From CBFHND01 sp965657085 (GTDB lineage Bacteria; Pseudomonadota; Alphaproteobacteria; Rhodobacterales; Rhodobacteraceae): a stretch of DNA of 64,000 nucleotides. Under the pieces are notes generated by a model. It worked only from the letters and a program-made list of their open reading frames with translations, had not been told where the DNA came from and searched no databases. This document shows, in pieces, positions 7,306 through 15,112 of this stretch. Made by a program: the position numbers and the translations under genes. The stretch's first letter is position 1. Each line of letters begins with the position of its first letter. Location: contig CBFHND010000017.1 in the NCBI GenBank assembly GCA_965657085.1, positions 3,580 to 67,579 of the forward strand, given 5' to 3'.

Positions 7306-7539
7306 TTAGCGTGGGAATTGCTCCAGCGCTGTGTCCCATGCCAGGCGACGAATGGTTGACCGGTGCAGACCCAGATCCGTCAGATCGCGGTCGCTCAGCC
7401 CTGCCAGCTCGGCGAAGGTATTGCGGTACACGCGGCGGCGCGCGTGGCGGATTCGGGCGGCCTCGAACAGGTCTGCGATGCCGCCAAGAAGGCGTTCGGT
7501 CAGATCACTGCGGGTCGATGCGTCGTTGTAGTAGGCCAT
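7306..7539 (-). CDS. DUF1127 small protein (CcaF1-like, probable RNA-binding)
   Basis: A 77-residue basic protein starting MAYYNDAS. Residues 45-72 (RNTFAELAGLSDRDLTDLGL, then HRSTIRRLAW) are the DUF1127 domain, an Arg-rich helical segment that binds RNA in studied cases. GAGG lies nine bases before the ATG at 7539. The 3' side continues directly into four CCUCCUCCC hairpins with no room for another promoter, so gene and sRNAs are probably one processed transcript. In R. sphaeroides the equivalent protein CcaF1 helps mature these sRNAs and affects RNA turnover. Function here is inferred from that layout. Confidence 0.85.
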   Translation of the reverse strand: MAYYNDASTRSDLTERLLGGIADLFEAARIRHARRRVYRNTFAELAGLSDRDLTDLGLHRSTIRRLAWDTALEQFPR

Positions 7540-7583
7540 ATGCTTGCCTCGGGTGTTGTGTGCGTTTCGTTTCTGTTGAGATA

Positions 7584-7611
7584 AAGATAGGCGAATGCTG
7601 CGCGCGCACAA
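7584..7611 (-). promoter_or_regulatory. Possible promoter of the DUF1127/CcsR unit
   Basis: On the minus strand TTGTGC (7611-7606) and TATCTT (7589-7584) are separated by 16 bases, 45 bp before the DUF1127 ATG. The match to a housekeeping or RpoH-type promoter is moderate. In R. sphaeroides the equivalent unit is driven by heat-shock sigma factors. Confidence 0.35.
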
Positions 7612-7775
7612 TAGCCGCCTCAACAATGCTGCCATGCAGCATTTGCATAGGCGACGTGGCGTAAATTTAGGCGCAGTGACTGTAGGTTAGGCAATTCGCG
7701 CGCGGGGGTTGAACCTTGGGGAAAACCTGCCAATTGATGCATCAGCAACGGGGAGAAAACGGGGAGAAAATGGGC

Positions 7776-8852
7776 ATGACAATCACAAGCGAACAGGTGA
7801 CCGAAGCATTGGCCCGGGTCGGATTGCCGGACGGTGGCACGCTGATCAGCCGCGATTTGATTCGTGCCGTGCAGATCGATGCGGACACCGTGCGCTTCGT
7901 GATCGAAGCGCCTGACGCCGACGCCGCACGCCAGATGGAACCTGTGCGCGCCGCTGCCGAGGCTGCGGTGGCGGCCATCCCGGGCGTGGCACGTGTGCAG
8001 GCGGCGCTGACCGCCCATGGCCCGGCGGCCAAGCCCAGCACCCCACCGCCCAGTCTCAAGATCGGCGGCCATCCCAAGCCACAGGAGGGGCCGACCAAGC
8101 CCACGGGCGTCAAACGCATCCTGGCCATCGGGTCGGGCAAGGGCGGCGTGGGCAAATCGACCGTGTCGTCGAACCTAGCCGTGGCATTGGCGCGGGCAGG
8201 GCGCAAGGTTGGTTTGCTGGACGCAGACATTTACGGCCCCAGCCAGCCGCGCATGATGGGCGTGAACAAACGCCCCGCATCGCCTGACGGCAAGACGATC
8301 ATCCCCCTGCACGCACATGGGGTGACGTTGATGTCCATCGGTTTCATGCTGGAAGAAGGCAAGGCCGTGGTCTGGCGCGGTCCGATGCTGATGGGCGCGC
8401 TGCAACAGATGTTGGGGCAGGTGGAATGGGGCGAATTGGATGTGTTGCTGGTCGATCTGCCGCCCGGCACGGGGGACGTACAGCTGACCCTGTGCACCAA
8501 GTCCGAACTGACCGGTGCCATCGTGGTCAGCACGCCGCAGGACGTGGCCCTGATCGATGCACGCAAGGCAGTGGACATGTTCGCCACGCTGAAAACGCCG
8601 GTGCTGGGGCTGATCGAGAACATGTCGATGTTCGTCTGCCCCGATTGCGGATCCGAGCATCAGATCTTTGGCCAGGGTGGCGTGGCCGCGGAAGCCGAAA
8701 AGATGGGCGTGCCGCTTTTGGGGGCCTTGCCCATTGATCTGGACACCCGGCTTGCAGGCGACGGCGGAACGCCGGTGGCCGCGGGCGAGGGGCCCATGGC
8801 CGACGCCTACGCGCGCATTGCGGATGGGTTGATCAAGGGCGGGATGGCGTGA
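7776..8852 (+). CDS. mrp: Mrp/ApbC-family iron-sulfur cluster carrier ATPase
   Basis: A 358-residue protein. The N-terminal 80 residues are a MIP18 (DUF59)-type domain, then a Pro-rich linker, then a MinD-like P-loop ATPase. The deviant Walker A is GSGKGGVGKST near residue 120, and DADIYGPSQPRMMG follows. CPDC near 287 (FVCPDCGSEH) is the CxxC pair that bridges a [4Fe-4S] cluster between two subunits. The protein carries clusters to apo-enzymes in the cytoplasm. GGGGAG ends about nine bases before the ATG at 7776, which makes MTITSEQ the better start; an ATG at 7770 would be too close. It is a single gene, divergent from the DUF1127 unit. Confidence 0.93.
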   Translation: MTITSEQVTEALARVGLPDGGTLISRDLIRAVQIDADTVRFVIEAPDADAARQMEPVRAAAEAAVAAIPGVARVQAALTAHGPAAKPSTPPPSLKIGGHPKPQEGPTKPTGVKRILAIGSGKGGVGKSTVSSNLAVALARAGRKVGLLDADIYGPSQPRMMGVNKRPASPDGKTIIPLHAHGVTLMSIGFMLEEGKAVVWRGPMLMGALQQMLGQVEWGELDVLLVDLPPGTGDVQLTLCTKSELTGAIVVSTPQDVALIDARKAVDMFATLKTPVLGLIENMSMFVCPDCGSEHQIFGQGGVAAEAEKMGVPLLGALPIDLDTRLAGDGGTPVAAGEGPMADAYARIADGLIKGGMA

Positions 8853-9448
8853 GAGCTACGCCTTGATGGTCCTTGGTCAGCTTTGCGGACCAAGCGGACA
8901 GTTGTCATTTCGCCTGACGCGAGCCTTGTATCGCAAGACCGCGGGATGGCGAACAAGTGGTTCTTCGACGCGCTTTATGGCTGCCAAGCACGTCTTCCCT
9001 CAGAGGGACGCGCGCATGTCAGCCAAATCGCCAGCCCGGTGGGGCGGTCTGGCGATGCACGGCGGCTTCGCCTTGAGTCCGTGCAGGTCTCATGGAGACG
9101 ACGTCTGCCGTGGGCTATAACCGGACGTTGGCGCAGAGCGCTGGACCGCCAGGGACAAGGCGAAGCCGTCGGGTGATCGGTTCGAGCACCGCATCGCCTC
9201 GGGTTCGAGCGCGCAGCCGGGCCTTTGGGACACTATCGTAATGTACGGCAAATGCGCCTGACCGCCAGAAAACAGTCCGGCATGTGCCAATTCGCGAAAA
9301 GCGGTGTCGCGGGTCATGGGAAACCGTGGGACAGGTCACGCGCTGATTCGAATCAGGGGCGGGTTTTCGGGACATAGTGGGTGTATTTTGGCGAAACCGA
9401 CTTTAACTGCATGAGAACAAGATAAGAACATCAAGGGCTTGCCCGGAG
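8853..9448 (+). other. Gene-poor stretch between mrp and the mraZ promoter region
   Basis: About 600 bases in which I find no supportable gene; short frames on both strands lack ribosome sites and family features. Just after mrp, CTTGGTC (8872-8878) pairs with GACCAAG (8888-8894), a weak terminator-like hairpin without a T-run. Further on there is a long inverted repeat at 9063-9168. The stretch may be decayed coding DNA. Confidence 0.5.
9063..9168. repeat. 13-bp perfect inverted repeat, 80 bases apart
   Basis: CGGCTTCGCCTTG at 9063-9075 is repeated as its exact reverse complement CAAGGCGAAGCCG at 9156-9168. With a G-U pair the stem extends to 15. The enclosed 80 bases include GCGCAGAGCGC at 9131-9141. 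The whole could fold as one long hairpin in RNA or mark the remains of an element. No gene overlaps it. Confidence 0.5.
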
Positions 9449-9487
9449 TGGGTGTGAAATTCTGGGAAATTATGGGCCGTGATGGGT
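9449..9487 (+). promoter_or_regulatory. MraZ operator: phased TGGG boxes
   Basis: TGGG occurs at 9463, 9473 and 9483, exactly ten bases apart, with a fourth at 9449. MraZ is known from E. coli to bind three TGGGN direct repeats separated by five-base spacers, which is this geometry. The site lies about 480 bp before mraZ, so the main dcw promoter should be close by and the transcript should have a long leader. The -35/-10 elements are not obvious. Confidence 0.65.
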
Positions 9488-9519
9488 GTTGTTTTGAGAG
9501 GTCTACATGTTGTGTATGT

Positions 9520-9882
9520 GCGGCTATCCTGACACCAATTGAGCCGCATTTTTGGTGAAAACGCCTTTTAAGCTGCATTGAGAGAGTCGCTGTGAGCCCT
9601 GCCATACAGGCTCTTTCCCATAAAAAACTATTGCGACCCATGTTTTCCCGTGGCATCCCTAATGCATCAGATGAGAACGAGACTCCGGGGCGCCAAACGA
9701 CCCCACACCAAATAAAACTCTAGCAGGTTTCATACAGGCACCTCGCTTTCATCAGACCAGAGATCCGGCGCGCGAGCGAGCAGACATCCCCCCAGGTGGC
9801 GCGCGCAGCTGGACATCCCGCCAAGCGGGACGAGGGCGGCGGGTTGATCAGTGGCAGCAGATCAACCCGCCGTTTCCTTTTC
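9520..9882 (+). ncRNA. mraZ leader RNA ending in an intrinsic terminator (UpsM-like)
   Basis: The DNA between the MraZ boxes and mraZ has no gene but is structured: a hairpin TCCCGC-CAA-GCGGGA at 9816-9830, then a strong terminator at 9837-9882, followed by 79 bp to the mraZ ATG. In Rhodobacter sphaeroides the sRNA UpsM of about 200 nt is made from the mraZ 5' leader by partial termination and is processed by RNase E under stress. This layout fits. The 5' end is unknown; my start is only the earliest position after the MraZ boxes, and a start near 9680 would give the R. sphaeroides length. Confidence 0.6.
9837..9882 (+). terminator. Attenuator-type intrinsic terminator in the mraZ leader
   Basis: A perfect 13-bp stem: positions 9837-9849 pair with 9860-9872, core GCGGGTTGATC with GATCAACCCGC. 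The loop is ten bases and TTTCCTTTT follows. It stands inside the dcw leader, 79 bp before mraZ, so a fraction of transcripts should stop here. Confidence 0.85.
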
Positions 9883-9961
9883 AAAAGCTGGGGAACGAAT
9901 TTTCGCGGGGGCGCGAACGACATCAGCCCACAGGGGCGACAAGAGGGACGGACCAGGCCAC

Positions 9962-10477
9962 ATGGCACGCAGGTTCAGAGGCGAAAGCCACCATAAGGTG
10001 GACAGCAAGGGCAGGGTGTCCATTCCTGCCTCTTTTCGTCGTGTGATCGAGGCGTCCGACCCCAACTGGCGCGATGGCGACAACCCCGAACTGGTCATCG
10101 TATATGGCGATCACCGCCGCAATTACCTTGAATGCTACACGATGGAGGCCATCGACGAGGTCGATGCCAAGATCGATGCCCTGCCGCGCGGGTCGATGGA
10201 GCGCAAGATGCTTCAACGCCTGTTTCATGGGCAATCCTTTCCCACCTCCGTGGATGAAACCGGGCGTTTGGTCCTGCCGGCCAAGCTGCGCCAGAAGGTC
10301 GATCTGGAGGCGGAGGCGTTTTTCATCGCCGCAGGCGACACCTTCCAGATCTGGAAACCAGAGACCTACGAGGCCGAGGAACTGGCCCGCACCGAAGAGT
10401 GGCTGGACGAGTTGCCCGGCGACTTTGATCCGCTGGAATTCCTCGAAGGGGCCAGTACGGCCAAGACGGAGGGATGA
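9962..10477 (+). CDS. mraZ: Transcriptional regulator/division protein MraZ
   Basis: A 171-residue protein with two tandem SpoVT/AbrB-like swapped-hairpin domains. HHKVDSKGRVSIPASFR (residues 10-26) is the first and SVDETGRLVLPAKLRQKV the second; both show the DxxGRxxxP core. MraZ binds TGGG direct repeats upstream of its own operon and damps dcw expression. Phased TGGG boxes are present about 480 bp upstream. It opens the dcw cluster, four bases before rsmH. The ATG at 9962 begins MARRFRGE, the usual short N-terminus; the longer upstream frame is unsupported. Confidence 0.95.
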   Translation: MARRFRGESHHKVDSKGRVSIPASFRRVIEASDPNWRDGDNPELVIVYGDHRRNYLECYTMEAIDEVDAKIDALPRGSMERKMLQRLFHGQSFPTSVDETGRLVLPAKLRQKVDLEAEAFFIAAGDTFQIWKPETYEAEELARTEEWLDELPGDFDPLEFLEGASTAKTEG

Positions 10478-10481
10478 TGTG

Positions 10482-11474
10482 ATGGCCGCTGCCGCCGCCG
10501 CTGATCCTGTTGCCCCCCACATTCCTGTCCTGTTGCGCCCGTTGCTGGCCGCCGTGGCGCCTGTTTCGGGTGTCTGGCTGGATGGCACCTTTGGCGCGGG
10601 CGGTTACACACGCGCATTGCTGGACGCCGGGGCCACGACGGTTATCGCGGTGGACCGTGATCCATTGGCCTTCGAGATGGCGGCGTCTTGGGCCGGAGAA
10701 TATGGCGACCGTCTGGTGATGCAGCAGGGCGTTTTTTCGAAACTGGATGAATACGCGAGCGACCTCGACGGGGTTGTTCTGGATCTGGGCGTCAGCTCCA
10801 TGCAACTGGATCAGGCCGAGCGTGGATTTTCGTTCATGAAGGATGGCCCGTTGGACATGCGCATGAGCCAGGACGGCCCGTCCGCGGCCGACCTGGTGAA
10901 CACTGCCGAAGAATCCGCGTTGGCCGACATCTTGTTCCACTACGGTGAAGAACGCGCCAGTCGCCGCATCGCCCGCGCGATCGTACGCGAACGCGACCTT
11001 GCGCCGATCACCACCACCTTGCAGCTGGCGCACATCATCGAAGGGTGCCTGCCGCGTGCAAAGCCGGGGCAATCGCACCCGGCCACGCGCAGTTTTCAGG
11101 CCCTGCGCATCGCGGTGAACGACGAATATGGCGAATTGTATCAGGGGCTTATGGCTGCCGAACGGGCGCTAAAGCCCGGCGGCAAGCTGGCTGTTGTCAC
11201 CTTTCACTCGGTCGAGGATCGCATGGTCAAACGGTTCCTGACCGCGCGTTCAGGCGGGGCGGGCAACGCCAACCGCTATGCGCCGGAGGCCCAGACCGCC
11301 CCCGCACAGTTCACGATGAAATCGCGCAAGGCCATCGGGCCGGATACGCAGGAATTGGAAGAAAACCCGCGCAGCCGGTCGGCCAAGCTGCGGGTGGCGG
11401 TGCGCACGGATGCGCCTGCCGGTGACCCTATTGAAGCAAAGCAGATTGGAATGCCCCGCGCGGCAGGAGTGTGA
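10482..11474 (+). CDS. rsmH: 16S rRNA (cytosine-1402-N4)-methyltransferase RsmH
   Basis: A 330-residue SAM-dependent methyltransferase. LDGTFGAGGYTRALL at 33-47 is the SAM-binding motif. VVLDLGVSSMQLD, LDMRMSQ and VVTFHSVEDRMVKRF are the family signatures, and the helical insert domain lies between. It methylates N4 of C1402 in the ribosomal P site. The ATG at 10482 is four bases after the mraZ stop; a GTG directly before it is a possible alternative. The C-terminal 25 residues are poorly conserved. Confidence 0.95.
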   Translation: MAAAAAADPVAPHIPVLLRPLLAAVAPVSGVWLDGTFGAGGYTRALLDAGATTVIAVDRDPLAFEMAASWAGEYGDRLVMQQGVFSKLDEYASDLDGVVLDLGVSSMQLDQAERGFSFMKDGPLDMRMSQDGPSAADLVNTAEESALADILFHYGEERASRRIARAIVRERDLAPITTTLQLAHIIEGCLPRAKPGQSHPATRSFQALRIAVNDEYGELYQGLMAAERALKPGGKLAVVTFHSVEDRMVKRFLTARSGGAGNANRYAPEAQTAPAQFTMKSRKAIGPDTQELEENPRSRSAKLRVAVRTDAPAGDPIEAKQIGMPRAAGV

Positions 11475-11480
11475 GTTGAG

Positions 11481-11825
11481 ATGCGAACGGTTTTGTACAT
11501 TCTGACCACCCTGGTGGTGATCGCGCTGGCCTTCTGGGCTTACCGGGAAAACTATGCCACGCAGCAGGCCCTGTCCGACGCCGAGCGGTTGCACCGGGAC
11601 ATCCGCGCGGCCCATGCGCGGCTGGCGGTTTTGCGGGCCGAATGGGCCTATCTCAACCGTCCGGACCGCTTGCGCGATCTGGCGGACATCAACTTTGACC
11701 GGCTCGGCCTGTTGCCGCTGGCACCAGAGCAATTCGGTATCATCGACCAGGTGGCCTATCCTACGCCCGAACCGCTTGCCATCACCAAAGGCATCGATGT
11801 CTCCAACACGGGGGATGACCAATGA
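11481..11825 (+). CDS. ftsL: Cell division protein FtsL
   Basis: A 114-residue bitopic protein. Residues 4-20 (VLYILTTLVVIALAFWA) form the single membrane span. A heptad-like periplasmic coiled coil follows (QQALSDAERLHRDIRAAHAR), then a short tail with RPDRLRDLAD. FtsL joins FtsB and FtsQ in the complex that activates FtsWI at the septum. Sequence conservation in this family is low, but topology, size and position between rsmH and ftsI decide it. Its stop overlaps the ftsI start as ATGA. Confidence 0.88.
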   Translation: MRTVLYILTTLVVIALAFWAYRENYATQQALSDAERLHRDIRAAHARLAVLRAEWAYLNRPDRLRDLADINFDRLGLLPLAPEQFGIIDQVAYPTPEPLAITKGIDVSNTGDDQ

Positions 11826-13609
11826 TCCGCACACCGCTGCGCCCCCTTGCGCGTATCCTGCGCGCCCGTGAAGTGGGCGAAAACCCCGATGCCATCGAGC
11901 GCGAGAACAAGCGCATCCGCCACGAAGAAATGCGCGACCGGATGCGCGCGCGGGCCGAGGGCCGGCTGTTGGTGCTGGGGCTGTTTTTTCTCTGTGCGTT
12001 TTCCGTGGTAGGCGCGCGTATGGGCCTTTTGGCCATATCCGAACCCACGGAGCCGCGCGCGAGCGCGCCGGGGTCTGTCATCAGCGCGGCCCGCGCCGAC
12101 ATCGTCGACCGCAACGGGCGGCTCTTGGCCACCAATTTTGAAACCCACGCGCTTTACGCCCAACCCACCCAGATGATCGATGCCGAAAACTCCGCCAATC
12201 AGCTGGTAAAGATCTTTCCGGACCTGGACCGCGACCGGTTGATCAAGGATTTCACGGGCAAGCGCAAGTTCCTGTGGATCAAGAAGAAAATCAGCCCCGA
12301 ACAGATGCAGGCCGTGCACGAGATCGGTGATCCGGGCCTGTTGTTTGGCCCGCGCGACATGCGCCTTTATCCCAACGGAAAGCTCGCGGCGCACGTGCTG
12401 GGCGGTGCGTCTTTTGGCAAAGAGGGGGTGAGTGCGGCCGAGGTTATCGGCGTCGCGGGGGTCGAGAAATACTTTGACGACTACCTGCGCGATCCCGCCA
12501 ATGCGGGCCGTCCGTTGCAACTGTCTTTGGACCTGACCGTTCAGGCCGCCGCCGAACGTGTGCTTTGGGGCGGTATGAAGCTGATGAATGCCAAGGGGGC
12601 GACATCCGTCTTGATGGATGCGCACACGGGCGAGGTTGTGTCGGTCGTGAGCCTGCCCAGCTTCGATCCCAATGACCGTCCGCGCCCCGCCACCACCGGG
12701 GATCAATCCGACAGCCCGCTTTTCAATCGTTCGGTGCAGGGGGTTTACGAGCTTGGCTCGGCCTTCAAGATTTTCACCGCCGCACAGGCGGTTGATCTGG
12801 GGCTGGTGAACCCCTCGACCCAGATCAACACCGCAGGACCGATGCGCGTGGGCGGCTTTCCCATCGGAGAGTTCCGCAACAAGAACTACGGCACGCTGAG
12901 TGTGACCGACATTATCGTGAAGTCCTCCAACCGCGGCACAGGGCGCATGGCGCTGCAGATCGGTCCAAAGCGGCAGAAGGAATTTCTGCAGGGATTGGGC
13001 TTTTTCGAAGCGACGCCTTTCGAGATTGTCGAGGCGGCGACCGGCAAGCCGTTGTTGCCCAAACGCTGGACCGACCTGAGTGCGGTGACGATTTCATATG
13101 GCCACGGGCTGTCGTCTTCACCCATGCATCTGGCCGCTGGCTATGCTGCGATTGCCAACGGGGGCCATGCGGTCAAACCGACGATCCTGCGGCGCGGAAG
13201 GGTTGAGCCCGGTCCGCGCGTAATGAGCGAAGGGGCAGCACAGGCCGCACGGCGCATGTTGCGCAAGGTGGTCAGTGAAGGCACCGCCAGCTTTGGCGAG
13301 GTTCCGGGCTATGCGGTGGGCGGCAAGACCGGCACCGCCGACAAGCCCAAGCCGCGCGGCGGCTACTACGATGACAAGGTGATCGCCACCTTCGCCAGCA
13401 TCTTTCCCGCCCATGATCCCAAATACGTGCTGATCGTGACCCTTGATGAACCCGTCGACACCACGGGCGACGAACCACGTCGCACCGCGGGTTGGACCGC
13501 CGTGCCGGTCGCCGCCGAGATGATCCGCCGCGTTGCCCCGCTTTTGGGTCTGCGTCCGACCGTTGAACCCCGCGCCTTGGCTGATATAACGCTGACAAGC
13601 TCGAACTAG
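11822..13609 (+). CDS. ftsI: Peptidoglycan D,D-transpeptidase FtsI (PBP3)
   Basis: A 595-residue class B penicillin-binding protein. A cytoplasmic tail of about 45 residues leads to one membrane span (LVLGLFFLCAFSVVGARMG), then the pedestal domain, then the transpeptidase. The SxxK motif is S313-A-F-K316 in YELGSAFK, where many homologues read EPGSTFK. SxN is SSN in VKSSNRGT and KTG is in VGGKTGTADKP. It cross-links septal peptidoglycan together with FtsW. It begins inside the ftsL stop and is followed 21 bp later by murE. Confidence 0.95.
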   Translation: MIRTPLRPLARILRAREVGENPDAIERENKRIRHEEMRDRMRARAEGRLLVLGLFFLCAFSVVGARMGLLAISEPTEPRASAPGSVISAARADIVDRNGRLLATNFETHALYAQPTQMIDAENSANQLVKIFPDLDRDRLIKDFTGKRKFLWIKKKISPEQMQAVHEIGDPGLLFGPRDMRLYPNGKLAAHVLGGASFGKEGVSAAEVIGVAGVEKYFDDYLRDPANAGRPLQLSLDLTVQAAAERVLWGGMKLMNAKGATSVLMDAHTGEVVSVVSLPSFDPNDRPRPATTGDQSDSPLFNRSVQGVYELGSAFKIFTAAQAVDLGLVNPSTQINTAGPMRVGGFPIGEFRNKNYGTLSVTDIIVKSSNRGTGRMALQIGPKRQKEFLQGLGFFEATPFEIVEAATGKPLLPKRWTDLSAVTISYGHGLSSSPMHLAAGYAAIANGGHAVKPTILRRGRVEPGPRVMSEGAAQAARRMLRKVVSEGTASFGEVPGYAVGGKTGTADKPKPRGGYYDDKVIATFASIFPAHDPKYVLIVTLDEPVDTTGDEPRRTAGWTAVPVAAEMIRRVAPLLGLRPTVEPRALADITLTSSN

Positions 13610-13630
13610 GGGCATGAAGGCACAGGCGAC

Positions 13631-15112
13631 ATGGGCGATCAGGCAAAACCACTTTCATCTCTGGGCCTGACCGCACGGTCGGGGGCCAATCCACAGATCA
13701 CCGGGCTGGCCGTGGACAACCGCAAGGTCGAGGCCGGTTACCTCTTTGCCGCAATGCCGGGAAGCCGCGTGCATGGCGCGCGCTTTGTGCCCGATGCGCT
13801 GGACCGTGGGGCCGCTGCGATCCTGACAGATGCCGAAGGCGCGGCGATGGCGTCCGAGGCGCTGGCCGCATCGGGGGCCGCACTGGTTCTGACCGATGCC
13901 CCCCGCGAGGCGCTGTCGCGCACCGCCGCCCTGTGGTTCGGGGCGCAACCGGCCACCATGATCGCGGTGACCGGGACCAACGGAAAAACCTCCGTCAGCA
14001 CCTTCGTACGCCAGATTTGGCAGGAACTGGAGCTGCCAGCAGTCAACCTTGGCACCACCGGTGTCGAAGGCGCATGGAGCGCGCCGCTGGCCCACACCAC
14101 GCCCGAGCCGATCACCCTGCACCACACACTGGCGCAGGCGGTTGAAAACGGGATCACCCATGCCGCGATGGAGGCATCAAGCCACGGGCTGGACCAGCGC
14201 CGCCTTGATGGGGTGACGCTGACTGCGGCGGGGTTCACCAATTTCACCCAGGACCATCTGGACTACCACGAAACCTTCGAGGCCTATTTCGACGCCAAGG
14301 CCGGGTTGTTTGCGCGGGTGCTGCCCGAGGACGGCACGGCGGTGATCAACATCGATGATGCGCGCGGCGTGGACATGGCCGCCATCGCAACCGCGCGCGG
14401 CCAAAAGGTGATGACCGTAGGGCGCAGCGGGGCTGATCTTCTGCTGGCGGGCCAGCGGATGGATGCCACGGGGCAAGACCTGCGGATCGAATACAAGGGC
14501 AAGGCGCATCAGGTGCGGCTGAACCTCATCGGCGATTTTCAGGCTGACAACGTGCTGCTTGCGGCTGGGTTGGTCATCGTCTGCGGGGCGGAGCCCAGCG
14601 ATGTCTTTGATACATTGACCCACCTGACGACCGTGCGGGGGCGTATGCAACTGGCCGCGACCCGCGCGAACGGGGCCGCCGTCTTCGTCGATTACGCCCA
14701 TACGCCTGACGCCGTTGGAACCGCCCTGCGCGCCATGCGCCCGCACGTGATGGGCCGTCTGATGGCGGTCGTGGGTGCCGGTGGCGACCGCGATGCGGGC
14801 AAGCGGCCCCTGATGGGGCAGGCGGCCTGCGTCCACGCGGATACCGTCTTTGTCACAGATGACAACCCGCGTTCCGAAGACCCGGCGCTGATCCGCGCGG
14901 CGGTCATGGCGGGCTGCCCATCGGCCACCGAAGTGGGCGACCGCGCCGAAGCGATCCTGCGCGCCATCGACGCGCTGGGGCCGGGGGATGCGTTGTTGAT
15001 TGCAGGCAAGGGCCATGAAACCGGGCAGATCGTTGGCGATGACATCCTGCCCTTTGACGATGTGGAACAGGCCAGCGTCGCTGTGGCCGCATTGGAAGGA
15101 CGATTGGCATGA
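13631..15112 (+). CDS. murE: UDP-MurNAc-L-Ala-D-Glu:meso-diaminopimelate ligase MurE
   Basis: A 493-residue Mur ligase with three domains. The ATP-binding TGTNGKTS is at residues 114-121. DDNPRSEDP near 410 is the DNPR motif that marks meso-diaminopimelate as the added amino acid rather than lysine. KGHETGQ near the end is also conserved. It adds the third residue of the stem peptide in the cytoplasm, as expected for a Gram-negative wall. The last four bases overlap murF as ATGA. Confidence 0.96.
   Translation: MGDQAKPLSSLGLTARSGANPQITGLAVDNRKVEAGYLFAAMPGSRVHGARFVPDALDRGAAAILTDAEGAAMASEALAASGAALVLTDAPREALSRTAALWFGAQPATMIAVTGTNGKTSVSTFVRQIWQELELPAVNLGTTGVEGAWSAPLAHTTPEPITLHHTLAQAVENGITHAAMEASSHGLDQRRLDGVTLTAAGFTNFTQDHLDYHETFEAYFDAKAGLFARVLPEDGTAVINIDDARGVDMAAIATARGQKVMTVGRSGADLLLAGQRMDATGQDLRIEYKGKAHQVRLNLIGDFQADNVLLAAGLVIVCGAEPSDVFDTLTHLTTVRGRMQLAATRANGAAVFVDYAHTPDAVGTALRAMRPHVMGRLMAVVGAGGDRDAGKRPLMGQAACVHADTVFVTDDNPRSEDPALIRAAVMAGCPSATEVGDRAEAILRAIDALGPGDALLIAGKGHETGQIVGDDILPFDDVEQASVAVAALEGRLA

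Noticed and set aside
9001..9175. Possible insertion sequence end because of the inverted repeat
   Set aside because: No transposase gene, no target duplication seen, and the enclosed 80 bases are too short for an element.
8883..9375. Short frames in the gap between mrp and mraZ (8883-9176 plus, 9090-9375 minus)
   Set aside because: No ribosome sites, no recognisable protein features, and the minus frames mutually overlap. Treated as non-coding.
9489..9518. TTGTTT followed by GTGTAT/TGTATG as the dcw promoter
   Set aside because: The -10 match is poor and several alternatives around 9580-9660 are as good. I keep the MraZ boxes but do not call a promoter.
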